The position numbers and the translations under genes were made by a program. A stretch of 64,000 nucleotides of DNA from Methanomicrobiales archaeon (GTDB lineage Archaea; Halobacteriota; Methanomicrobia; Methanomicrobiales; JACTUA01). The stretch spans positions 1-64,000 of the forward strand of contig JASEFH010000009.1 in NCBI GenBank assembly GCA_030019205.1, read 5' to 3'. Positions 9,644 to 18,363 of the stretch are shown here, piece by piece (positions within the stretch are counted from its first letter, which is position 1; every line of letters starts with the position of its first letter). Under the pieces are notes generated by a model. The model worked only from the letters and a program-made list of their open reading frames with translations, was not told the origin of the DNA and ran no database searches.

Positions 9644-10387
9644 ATGTTCAACGCCACAATTGACGCAGATACATTTCGCGAGGCGATTGATGCGATCGCA
9701 GCTCTTGTGACCGAGTGTCGCCTGCATGCCGATCCCAACGGGCTCCGGATGCGGGCCGTCGACACGGCAAACGTGGCCATGGTCTCCATGGAGCTGAGGA
9801 AAGATGCCTTTGCCCAGTACGCAGCCAACGCCGAGGAACTGGGCATGGATATCGCCAAGATGAAGAATATCCTCTCCATGATGGGCAAGGGCGATATGCT
9901 GACGATGCAGCTGGGAGATACTGGGCACAAGCTGGAGATCGTGTTTCGGAACTACAAGTACTCCATCACGCTCCTCGATCCGAACACCATCCGTAAGGAT
10001 CCCAACCCGCCGACGATTGAACTTCCCGGCTTCGCCGTTCTCACGGGAGAGGCGCTCAATTCGGCCATCAAGGCGGCGACGGTCGTCTCCGACAAGATTG
10101 CCCTGGGCATCGACCCGAAGAGGGAGACCTTCTACATGGTGGCCGAAGGGGACATCGATCACATCCGGCTCGAGCTCGGCAGAGACGAGCTGAAGATGCT
10201 CACGGCGGTGGAGGCCCGCTCGCTCTTCTCCCTCGACTACCTGAAGGATATGGGAAAGGTCATGAGCCGTGCGGCGGAGGTCGAGGTGCACCTGGGAATC
10301 GACCACCCCGTTCGGTTCGCCTTCGATATCGCCGAAGGGAAAGGCCATGTGGAGTACCTCCTTGCCCCGCGCATCGAGGCTGATTGA
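9644..10387 (+). CDS. pcn: DNA polymerase sliding clamp PCNA
   Basis: A 247-residue clamp subunit, normal length for archaeal PCNA; three form a ring that tethers PolB/PolD, Fen1 and ligase to DNA. The N-terminal domain opens MFNATIDADTFREAIDAI, and the centre carries RMRAVDTANVAMVSMEL. The interdomain loop and the C-terminal core (LDYLKDMGKVMSRAAEVEVHL) lead to the usual end VEYLLAPRIEAD. The stop shares one base with the start of priL, so clamp and primase subunit are translationally coupled. Confidence 0.96.
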   Translation: MFNATIDADTFREAIDAIAALVTECRLHADPNGLRMRAVDTANVAMVSMELRKDAFAQYAANAEELGMDIAKMKNILSMMGKGDMLTMQLGDTGHKLEIVFRNYKYSITLLDPNTIRKDPNPPTIELPGFAVLTGEALNSAIKAATVVSDKIALGIDPKRETFYMVAEGDIDHIRLELGRDELKMLTAVEARSLFSLDYLKDMGKVMSRAAEVEVHLGIDHPVRFAFDIAEGKGHVEYLLAPRIEAD

Positions 10388-11430
10388 TGAAGATCGAGCT
10401 GGATCTAAAAGACCTCGCCAAATACCCTTTCTTAAAAGAGTCCCAGGATTTCATGGGCACCTTCTCTCTCCAGGCCTTTCTGGAGAGCGATATCGGGAAG
10501 AACGCCCTGGAGCGCGCCGTGGAGCGGGTGATCGCCGCGCTCGCCCCGCGGCAGGAGGGGGATGAGAGCAGTTCCGTCTCGTCGGACGAGATGAGCGTAC
10601 GCCGGGAGGTGGCCGCATACGCGCTGGCCCGCGTGCTCGTCTCCTGCAGCGGGGACCGCTTCCTCATGGATCGTCTCGCCCGCTACGAGGCATCGAGGGC
10701 AGCCGCATTCCTGGAGCTGGATGAAGCCGTCGGACGGGGACGGAGCGCTCCCGGCGTGCGGGACTACGTCGCCGGGAGCCTGGGTCTGGATCTCAATGCC
10801 ACGGATATGCCGGTCACCCAGTATGTAGAGCTGGTCCCGCCCCTGCGCGACGACCGCTGGCGTCTTGTGAACCGCGATGTTCACCATGGGCGGGTGCATC
10901 TGGAGAGTGGAGACATCGAGATCCTGCTGCGCGAACGGATCTTCAGCCTCATCCGCCGCCAGCTGCCCCTCCGGGTGCCGGATACCCTCTGCGCCTCGCT
11001 CGCTCCCCAGCTCTCCCGAATCACCGCCGCGAACCAGCAGCAGCTGCTTCGGGAATTCGGAGATGTGGACGAAGGAGTCTTCCCCCCCTGCATGAAGGCG
11101 TTGATGCATGCGATAACAACCGGCGCCAACCTGCCCCATACGGGCAGATTCGCCCTGACCGCATTCCTCCACACGATCGGGATGAGCACGCCCCAGATCG
11201 TGGAGATCTACTGCAGGGCGCCGGACTTCGACCTCCAGAAGACCCAGTACCAGGTGGAGCATATATCCGGCCGAAGCGGAACCGAATATACGCCCCCTTC
11301 CTGCGCCACCATGCGGACCTACGGCATCTGCGTTGCCAGAGACGATCTCTGCGGTCACGTCAACCATCCGCTGACCTACTACAAGGTGAGGAAGAAAGAG
11401 AGGAAGGAGACCGATCAGGCGGCTTTGTGA
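10387..11430 (+). CDS. priL: DNA primase large (Fe-S) subunit PriL
   Basis: A 347-residue regulatory subunit of the archaeal primase, partner of PriS, which makes RNA/DNA primers for replication. The C-terminal iron-sulphur domain (from about 235) shows four spaced cysteines in FPPCMKAL, EIYCRAPDF, TPPSCATMRTYG and DLCGHVNHPLTYY, the order that holds the 4Fe-4S cluster. The N-terminal part is the helical PriS-binding domain. The ATG overlaps the pcn stop; a TTG one codon upstream is less likely. The 3' end overlaps the convergent small membrane gene by 16 bases. Confidence 0.95.
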   Translation: MKIELDLKDLAKYPFLKESQDFMGTFSLQAFLESDIGKNALERAVERVIAALAPRQEGDESSSVSSDEMSVRREVAAYALARVLVSCSGDRFLMDRLARYEASRAAAFLELDEAVGRGRSAPGVRDYVAGSLGLDLNATDMPVTQYVELVPPLRDDRWRLVNRDVHHGRVHLESGDIEILLRERIFSLIRRQLPLRVPDTLCASLAPQLSRITAANQQQLLREFGDVDEGVFPPCMKALMHAITTGANLPHTGRFALTAFLHTIGMSTPQIVEIYCRAPDFDLQKTQYQVEHISGRSGTEYTPPSCATMRTYGICVARDDLCGHVNHPLTYYKVRKKERKETDQAAL

Positions 11431-11609
11431 CTGACGACGTAGCCTGCAACGCTCATCGTGACGACAAACAGCGCAAGTGCGACGATGTAGAAGTAGCCGA
11501 TGCTCTGGTCCGTGAAGGTGCCGGGAAGGAGACTGGGAAGCGCCAGCAGTGCGATGAACACTGCCAGGCTGGCAACGCCGGTGATGATATCGATGAGACG
11601 CGCATCCAT
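11415..11609 (-). CDS. Small two-helix membrane protein
   Basis: A 64-residue protein with two clear hydrophobic helices (about 7-30 and 38-58) and a short polar tail ending VSHKAA. It overlaps the end of priL tail to tail. Codon use and hydrophobicity are those of a real gene. It resembles in size and layout small subunits of Mrp-type antiporters, but no diagnostic residue supports that, so no function is assigned. Confidence 0.6.
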   Translation of the reverse strand: MDARLIDIITGVASLAVFIALLALPSLLPGTFTDQSIGYFYIVALALFVVTMSVAGYVVSHKAA

Positions 11610-11663
11610 ACCCTCTACTATCGGACTGCCAACAGATATATTATGGTGATTGCGTAAGGTTCA

Positions 11664-12523
11664 CCCCCCCAACCTTTCGTTAGGAAGGGTGCTAAGGATC
11701 GCATGGTTTTCCGGGAGATCAGCAAGCTCGTTTCCGATGACCGATTGTCCCTCGAGTACCTCTGGAAGAAACGGGGAAAAATCGCGTGTCCTTCCTGTTC
11801 CCCGCCCGGGTCCTGCTATCACCAGCGATGGAGACTCCGGTACAATGCGTGCAAACGAGACGCCTGGCCTCTCCCGGGAACGAGATTCTCCCTCCCAGCG
11901 GCTCTCCCTGGTCAGGTTATTCGAGTTAGCCGTCTCTGCGAGGAAAAGCCTCCCGGGAAGTGCATCTGAGTTCCAGGACGGCCCTGAAAGCTACGACATC
12001 CTCCGGAGAGCCCTGGTGGAGGACCTGGCCCGGAGCGATGCGATTCTCAAGGGGGACTCGAAGCCGATGCGGCCTGCTTCGGAGGAAAGCGGAACGGGAA
12101 GAGAGGCAGAGGGGGGAGGAACAAGATTATTGTGTATGGGATCCTGGAGCGGGGAGGACCGGTCTCCGTGAGTATCGTACAGGACATTTCAGCGGATAGT
12201 CTCATGACCGGGACGGTGAAACGGATACGGCGAGGATCCATCGTCTCTACCGATCCAGGGCGGGGATCCGATTCCCCCATGTTCTGTGGCTACAGGCATC
12301 TCAAGATCGATCATCGGTAGACGTTCAAACGGGGAAAGGTCTACATCAACGGGATCGAGGGATTCCGGTCCTTCGCGAAGGAACGGCTGATCGAGTATCA
12401 CGGGATATCGAGAGAGAAGTCTCTCTACTACATCAATGAGATGGAATGGCGGTACAACAACGGAGGCCAAATTTATGTGAGGACCTGATCGATTTGATGC
12501 TTGACGAATAACAGTTGGTGGGG
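11664..12523 (+). mobile_element. Decayed IS1595-family (ISXO2-like) element
   Basis: A broken transposase gene is flanked by an imperfect inverted repeat: CCCCCCCAACCTTTCGTTAG at about 11664-11682 against the reverse complement of the region 12505-12523 (CCCACCAACTGTTATTCGTC). Both lie within about 35 bases of the coding remnant. The element is dead because the reading frame is broken several times. Confidence 0.6.
11703..12488 (+). pseudogene. IS1595-family transposase pseudogene
   Basis: The N-terminus (MVFREISKLVSDDRLSLEYL, then GKIACPSC and a CYHQRWRLRYNACKR zinc-ribbon segment) is readable from 11703. The middle is scrambled. From 12132 the C-terminal half reads YGILERGGPVSVSIV, IRRGSIVSTDPGRGSDS and MFCGYRHLKIDHR. 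It then meets a TAG at 12318-12320 and continues in the same frame as VYINGIEGFRSFAKERLIE and EMEWRYNNGG. These are the DDE-domain landmarks of ISXO2-like transposases. At least two frameshifts and one stop make it inactive. Confidence 0.8.
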
Positions 12524-13144
12524 AAGTTATCCAAGCACCCAAGAATAATTATCCGGCGCCATGCACAGTCCCATCCCTGCGACAGTTTGCGTTCCGCAGC
12601 TTCTCTCCTGCCCGATGGATTGAGTATGGAATTCAAGACAGCTGACCGGAGATGGGCCACCAGTCCACAGGGAGAATCATACGCGATCTATTCCAGCAGG
12701 TGCGGACACCGGCAGACACGGGATCGCATCCCGAGTACACTGCTTCGAAGATCGCACAGATAATGCCCCTCCCTGACGCACTCCTACACGGGATGGAAGA
12801 CATTGCGGACAGCAACGATTGCCCCCCGCGGAGGCGTCATGCCTATCCGCGACAGCGCGACCGAAGCGTTGCCAGCTCCACCGCCTCGGAGCGGTTCGCT
12901 TCCTGCCAGTATGACACCATCCTTATCTGGTGGATATCCTCCGACACAGTGCTGGAACCGGCCTGAATTTTTGCAGAACGTGAATTCCAATGACGATATC
13001 CGTATCCTCGCTTCCGACGCCGCTCGGGGGCGGATCGCATGGCTCGACCCGCATGACGGATGGCCTGCCAAGGGGTGAAAAAAGCCTCGATGGTCCCGAG
13101 CATCGCAGTCGTGGATACGCTGCCGGAAATACCGTGGCAGGGAT
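12524..13144. other. About 620 bases without a supported gene
   Basis: No frame here has a convincing start or family match. A short forward stretch near 12660-12800 (TGRIIRDLFQQVRTP) looks protein-like and could be a relic, but it cannot be assigned. Confidence 0.45.
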
Positions 13145-14518
13145 TTATGCACCGGTGCCGCGCTCAAAGTCGTCCTCGAAGCGGACGATGTCTTCTTCGG
13201 CGATATGCTCACCGTTCTGGACCTCGATGATCTCGAGGGGGATCATCCCCGCGTTCTCCAGGCGATGGCGGACGCCCGCCGGGACGAAGGTGGACTCGTT
13301 CGGCCGCAGGAAATACTCCCTCCCGTCCAGTGTCACCCGGGCCATGCCCGAGACGACCACCCAGTGCTCGCTCCTGTGGTGGTGGAGCTGGAGGGAGATG
13401 CGGCGCTTCGGGAGGATGGTGATCCTTTTTATTCGGTAGCCGTTCCCGTTCTCGAGCACCGTGTAGGAGCCCCAGGGGCGGTAGACCGTGGTGTGGATCT
13501 CCGCCCGTTCGTCACCGTCTTCCTTCAGCTTCTGGACGATCGTCCCGACCGCCTGGGCCTCGGATCGCGGACAGACCAGCAGGGCGTCTTTGGTGTCCAT
13601 GATCACCAAGTCGGAGACCCCGATCGTGGCGATGAGGCGGTCGCTGACGATGAAGTTCCCCCGCGAGCGGATGGACAGGCACTCGCCGCGGATCGCGTTG
13701 CCGTCGGCGTCCTTCTCGCTCAGGCGGTAGAGGGTGTCGAAGCTGCCCACATCGCTCCAGGCGGCGGTAAAGGGAACCACCGCCGCCCGATCCGTCCTCT
13801 CCATGATGCCGTAGTCAACCGAGATCTTCGGCGAGCGGCGGAAGGCCTCTTCAGGTGTATCGCTCTCAAAAGCTGCCACGACATCGGCGGCGTGCCGCCG
13901 GCACTCCTCCAGAAAGATCCCAGAGTCGAAGACGAACATCCCGCTGTTCCAGACGTAACCATCCCGCACGTACCGCTCCGCCGTGGCGCGGTCCGGCTTC
14001 TCCACGAAGGCGTCGACCGAAAACCCCGGCCCGACGGGGCTGCCCGGACGGATGTAGCCGTAACCGGTCTGAGGCGAGTCGGGCTTCACGCCGAAGACGA
14101 CCAGCCGCTCCCGTGCCAGCTCTTCGGCAGCCCGGATTGCGTCCCTGTAGCCTTCGTCCGCTGTGATGAAGTGATCGGAAGGGAGGATCGCCACCTGCCC
14201 GCTCTCGTCCTCTTCGGCGATCCGCGAGATGCCGTAGTAGATGGCGGGCAGCGTGTTCTTTGCCTCGGGCTCCTCCAGGATGGTGCAGCGATCGCAGAGC
14301 GCGCCCAGTTGATCCCGCACCAGAAACTTGTGCACGCGGTTGGTGACGATCGTGATCTCCTCGGGCTCCGAGAAGAGGAGGGCCCGCTGCACGGTCTTCT
14401 GGAAGAGGGACTCGTTCTGGAAGAGCGGAATGAACTGCTTGGGAAAGAGAGTCCGCGAGAGCGGGAAGAGGCGGGTCCCGCTGCCGCCGGCGAGAATGAG
14501 AGTCTTCAAACCTTCCAC
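13145..14518 (-). CDS. manC: Mannose-1-phosphate guanylyltransferase / mannose-6-phosphate isomerase
   Basis: A 457-residue bifunctional enzyme making GDP-mannose from mannose-1-phosphate and interconverting fructose-6-P and mannose-6-P. The N-terminal nucleotidyltransferase has LILAGGSGTRLFPLSR, the FVEKPDR motif near 170, and VDYGIMERT. The C-terminal cupin (from about 340) carries RRISLQLHHHRSEHWVVVSG, the metal-binding isomerase motif. Length is typical of AlgA/ManC. GDP-mannose would feed Dpm-like and GT39-like enzymes such as those at the start of the window. Flanked on both sides by IS remnants. Confidence 0.93.
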   Translation of the reverse strand: MEGLKTLILAGGSGTRLFPLSRTLFPKQFIPLFQNESLFQKTVQRALLFSEPEEITIVTNRVHKFLVRDQLGALCDRCTILEEPEAKNTLPAIYYGISRIAEEDESGQVAILPSDHFITADEGYRDAIRAAEELARERLVVFGVKPDSPQTGYGYIRPGSPVGPGFSVDAFVEKPDRATAERYVRDGYVWNSGMFVFDSGIFLEECRRHAADVVAAFESDTPEEAFRRSPKISVDYGIMERTDRAAVVPFTAAWSDVGSFDTLYRLSEKDADGNAIRGECLSIRSRGNFIVSDRLIATIGVSDLVIMDTKDALLVCPRSEAQAVGTIVQKLKEDGDERAEIHTTVYRPWGSYTVLENGNGYRIKRITILPKRRISLQLHHHRSEHWVVVSGMARVTLDGREYFLRPNESTFVPAGVRHRLENAGMIPLEIIEVQNGEHIAEEDIVRFEDDFERGTGA

Positions 14519-14756
14519 CCTATAGATCTCTTTTCAGGATTCTGCATCCGGTGCTGATAATCTTTCCAGTTCGATCGGGCATATCGTGAGAATACCCGAC
14601 AATACAGAAGATAGCATGCATTCTTGGCAGAGTACTTGAACCCCGGCACAGTTCCGGCAGCTGTCGGGCTGATGCTCCGCAGAGCAGATGCTGCGGAAGC
14701 CCTCTTCGGCGGATTTTGTGCTATCTCGTGGATATTTTCTCGCATTCGAGCGCGGA

Positions 14757-14893
14757 GAATCGTGCGATAGGCCTTCAGGAGTAGGGGAAAGAAGAATTTC
14801 CGGACTATCTCACGAAGGGGAGACGGCCCTATCCTGCAACGATACCGGCCATCTCGGAGCAAGGACTTGCTTCGATAGGATTTCAACGGAGCC
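14757..14893 (+). repeat. Tail of dispersed repeat (copy 1)
   Basis: Begins GAATCGTGCGATAGGCCT and ends AGGATTTCAACGGAGCC. The start, an internal CTATCTCACGAAGGGG block and the end all recur at 63548-63689, and on the reverse strand at 19648-19772. It lies just upstream of the IS5-like relic at 14.9-15.7 kb. Confidence 0.6.
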
Positions 14894-14899
14894 GTTCTG

Positions 14900-15672
14900 C
14901 AGCGTATCCTGCGCACGACGGGTAGGCTTCTGTTTGTACAGTCGCTGCAATCGGGCTACGCTCCGGTCAACCATTCCTCACGGCGCTGCGAGAACTGCTC
15001 CTATCCGAATGCGAGATCCATTCGGGATGGCCGCAACGGCGATCATCAGGATGGTTCTGCGATCCTCTGTCGGCTGCGTCCCCTGACCCCGCTCTCCGAA
15101 ACGCTCCCGGCACGCCATCATGCCCTGAAGGATGACCGCACTGCCGCTATCCGAAAGGAGTCGGTCCGCTGCATCACCGATGCCAAGGCGATTCCCGCGA
15201 ACGGGGGAGATATCGGCTTTGAAGGCTGTAAGAAGATAACCGGGACCACCTCATCGCAGCAGTCGATCCACAGGGTCTCTCCCAGCCCTGTCTGGTTACC
15301 CGGCAAAACATCCACGATTCTCGTCTCCTTGAATCAACGGTTGCAGGATGTATGATTCTCGGAACCACGGAGAAGCCGGCAGTGATTTCGGCCGATGCGG
15401 CGGATGATTCTCACGAGATCCGTCTGTCCAAGCGGAAACGGGGGATCATGGACAACATTCCGGTGAATCTTCGATGCCGGAACCATCCGAAGCGAGGACG
15501 ACCCGTCTGGTTCTATCGAGACCTTTACCAGAAACGAGGGGCGATTGAACGATTCTTCAGCGGGATTGAGGATTTCAAGAGAATGGTTCCTCGATACGAA
15601 CGCTATGTGCATTCATTCCCGGGGTTTATATATACGCCCTGTGCGATCCTGATCGGGAGATTCTTGGGATGA
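14900..15672 (+). pseudogene. IS5-like transposase pseudogene
   Basis: The C-terminal part is readable from 15352: VISADAADDSHEIRLSKRKR, then GRPVWFYRDLYQKRGAIERF and FSGIEDFKRMVPRYERY. This is the DDE-domain end with the catalytic Glu helix (ERFF). Upstream, in another frame, GFEGCKKITGT and SPSPVWLPGKTS near 15210-15310 match the central GxKxxGTK...LSPGN region. Frames are broken near 15355 and earlier, and the N-terminal third cannot be read. The stop lies inside GGGATGACCTCT at 15666-15677, the presumed element end shared with the IS at the left edge. Confidence 0.7.
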
Positions 15673-15927
15673 CCTCTGGGTAAGGATATTCGAGTGTACC
15701 ACTGCACAATCTCACCGGTTTGCCTGCCCCCTCCCGTGCCGGTCCTAGGGGGTCTTCCGGCGGAGGGACTTCACCCATCCCCCAGCCTGAACCCCTGCCC
15801 TTCGCCTCTCCCCCGGTACGGGAATGACCGAAAAGGTGCGTATCCCCGCTGGAACAGCTGGATCAGCAGCATGAATCCGTGAAAAGAGATACCGAACCTA
15901 TACGGCCCTCATCGGAAATGGTCGCTC

Positions 15928-16299
15928 TCATGATTTACTGCCCGTAACTCTCCTCTTCGGTGTGGTCACCCAGAATCCTCGATCCTCACTGTAGTAAATG
16001 CGATCCCCCGGGTGCTTGACCGCTTCGGCCTCTTCGCGGTTCCTGTAGTAGGTCCTCGTGTCCTGGACTTCGTGTCTCTTTCTTGGCTCTTGGATCGTAT
16101 TCAGCATTTTGCGGGCCAGATCCACGATCCCTTCTCCCTCCTTCACCTGAATCCGCTTTCCCGTGTCCACCAGATACATCTCCCCACCTTCACCCTTCCC
16201 CTGGATTCGCAGCGCCGAACGTGCAAACACCGTGTTCCTTCCGACGGATATCGTCACCGTCACCCAAAGATCTTCAAAAGGCGATTTTCCCGTATTCAT
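15928..16299 (-). CDS. Small hypothetical protein (123 aa)
   Basis: Not recognised. The composition is that of a real soluble protein, unlike the arginine-rich shadows around it: mixed charge, with YLVDTGKRIQVKEGEGIVDL in the middle and DRIYYSEDRGFWVTTPKRR near the end. No signal peptide, membrane helix or cysteine pair. The ATG at 16299 has no good ribosome site; a TATA-like TTTTATAG about 30 bases upstream on the reverse strand would give a leaderless message. It stands alone between IS relics, so it may be mobile-element cargo or a surviving old gene. Confidence 0.5.
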   Translation of the reverse strand: MNTGKSPFEDLWVTVTISVGRNTVFARSALRIQGKGEGGEMYLVDTGKRIQVKEGEGIVDLARKMLNTIQEPRKRHEVQDTRTYYRNREEAEAVKHPGDRIYYSEDRGFWVTTPKRRVTGSKS

Positions 16300-17253
16300 A
16301 TAAGAGATTCAATGGAAGCGGCGGATCTATAAAATTCTTTCCCTCGCATTTGTCTTCTGGCAAAATATAATGAATTCGGTCTCTGCATTGCGATCTAAAA
16401 ACGTATGGGTATTTCCGTTCATGACGGATTGGTGTGGGCCGTACTGCGCTCCGGCAACCGATGCAGAAAGCGTAAGTGCCGGAATATGATCACGATCTGG
16501 CAGCCTTATCTCCATACTCGGTCTGCTGCACTCCGTCCCGCAGCCTCTGCGCCGTTCGGGTTCGCTCCTGTGCTGCCGGATCACGTCCGTAGTCTCATTC
16601 CATCCGTACCGGGATGATACTGCCGCAGTCCTCCTCCCGCTCGACTCCTGCACCATGGCGGAAACGGCAGGGGGGTTGGAGGGTGCGTGCTTATCCTGCC
16701 TTCCATACGGCGAGTCGGATTCTGGGCGATTCCCCCCGGCGGCAGGAAGGGCTATCGCGGAGGGTGAATGGCTCAAGAGACCTGCTCTTTCCTAACACCC
16801 GAAGATCGTCCTGCATTCCGGCGCTGGTCTGGCAGGGGAGTCCGGGGCATGGGATCGACTCCCGGGCATGCCGGAGGCGGCACTGGGTTCGAAAATCCAG
16901 GCAGATCTAGCGTCATCGGACCCCGGGATCTCGTGATGCCTGCAGACGCTCCTCGGCGACCTTTGCATGCAGAGATCGGAATCGCTCAACTGCCGGGATT
17001 CGGTGCTGGTGGTCTCTTCTCTCAAGGGTGCTCCGAAGAAAGGGTGAGCGGATAGGATAATGGGGCACCGGGCGGGAGCGATGTATCACGTATCACGTCC
17101 GCTGATCGAGTAATTTCTTCCCGCGGGGAACTCGAACCGCGGAGTGACGCTCACTCTCTGACCCAGGCGGATATCCCGGAGGCGGAAAATCCTGCACCCG
17201 GTCTCGGATGCACCTGCGTTCCCCCAGGAGGGAGCACTAGGGGATGCAGCAGG
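16300..17253. other. Gene-free stretch downstream of the epimerase gene
   Basis: About 950 bases with only GC-driven open frames. A degenerate GC palindrome (CAGGGGGGTTGGAGGGTGCG) is visible near 16669-16688. Nothing else could be assigned. Confidence 0.45.
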
Positions 17254-18198
17254 CTAAACGAGACTTGCCTGCCGCTGCGCTGCGAACCAATCGACCGTCC
17301 TGGCGAGCCCTTCCTTCAGCGGATACCGCGGCCTCCAGCCCAATCGCTCTCTCGCCCTTGCGATGTCGGCGTAGGAGTCGCGGATGTCGCCGGGGCGGGC
17401 AGCGCCATGGACGGGCTCGAGATCGGTCCCGAGAATCTCCTGGATCATCCGCGCCAGATCGTTCACGGACAGCGGGGTGCCGCCGGCGATGTTGAAGATT
17501 CCCGTGGCATCCGACTCCATTGCAGCGATGTTCGCCCGCACCACGTCCTGCACGAAGACGAAGTCCCTCGTCTGGCTCCCCTCGCCGTGGATCAGGGGCG
17601 GCTCACCGGCGAGGAGGCAGGCGGTGAACTTCGGGATCACGGCGGCGTACTCGGAGGCTGGGTCCTGACGGGGCCCGTATACGTTGAAATAGCGGAGGCA
17701 GACCGTCCGGAGTCCGAAGAGAGCGGAGAATGCACTGGCGTAGTATTCGCCGGTCGCCTTCTGGGCTGCGTACGGCGAGAGAGGATTCGGGAGCATCCCC
17801 TCGTGTTTTGGGAGGGTCGGGTCGTCGCCGTAGACGGCGGACGAAGAGGCGAGCACCACCTTCGGGACGCCGGCGTCCCGGGCGGCGACGAGCACGTTCA
17901 GGGTGCCGGTCGCGTTCACCGCATGGGTGGCGATGGGATCGGCTACAGAGCGCGGCACACTCGCGATCGCCGCCTGATGAAAGATGCAGTCAGTCCCCCG
18001 GAAGACATCCTGGAGGAGGTGGAGATCGGTGACGCTCCCTTCGATGAAGCGAACCCGATCCCCGTCGAGGAGGTGGCGAATATTTGCCTCCTTCCCGGAC
18101 GAGAGATCATCGAGGATGATCACGTCTCCTCTCTCCCGAAGGGCCTCGGAGAGGTGCGAACCGATGAAGCCGGCACCTCCGGTTACTACGAATTGCAT
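17254..18198 (-). CDS. NAD-dependent sugar epimerase/dehydratase (GalE-like)
   Basis: A 314-residue extended short-chain dehydrogenase. The NAD-binding TGGAGFIGSHL is at the N-terminus, followed by DDLSSG, and the catalytic YxxxK is in SPYAAQKATGEYYAS near residue 143. The RYFNVYGPRQDP motif near 170 is shared by UDP-glucose/UDP-GlcNAc 4-epimerases and related enzymes. It most likely supplies a UDP-sugar for surface glycans; which sugar cannot be told. GGAG precedes the ATG by eight bases. The 5' side diverges from the DUF1616 gene. Confidence 0.88.
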   Translation of the reverse strand: MQFVVTGGAGFIGSHLSEALRERGDVIILDDLSSGKEANIRHLLDGDRVRFIEGSVTDLHLLQDVFRGTDCIFHQAAIASVPRSVADPIATHAVNATGTLNVLVAARDAGVPKVVLASSSAVYGDDPTLPKHEGMLPNPLSPYAAQKATGEYYASAFSALFGLRTVCLRYFNVYGPRQDPASEYAAVIPKFTACLLAGEPPLIHGEGSQTRDFVFVQDVVRANIAAMESDATGIFNIAGGTPLSVNDLARMIQEILGTDLEPVHGAARPGDIRDSYADIARARERLGWRPRYPLKEGLARTVDWFAAQRQASLV

Positions 18199-18233
18199 GG
18201 GATACTCCTGCAGCTAGCAGATCAAGGCGTCCC

Positions 18234-18340
18234 GGAGATAATAACGTATTGATACTGGGACGTCTCCAAACGGAAAGGGGGAGCACTCCGCTCACGAGCC
18301 ATGAATTTATTGCGGGGATCCCCCTCAAGCTTTTTAACCT
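18234..18340. promoter_or_regulatory. Divergent promoter region, epimerase / DUF1616 gene
   Basis: Reverse-strand ACGTTATTATCTC (about 18234-18246) lies 36-48 bases before the epimerase ATG at 18198. Forward GCTTTTTAACCT (18329-18340) lies 24-35 bases before the ATG at 18364. Both fit archaeal TATA spacing. Confidence 0.45.
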
Positions 18341-18363
18341 AGCACGATAAGAGTAGATTCCAC

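Noticed and set aside
14757-14893. The repeat tail as the 5' coding part of the IS5-like transposase
   Set aside because: The same tail occurs at 19.6 kb without any transposase and at 63.5 kb without an IS5-like one, and its frames give no transposase motif.
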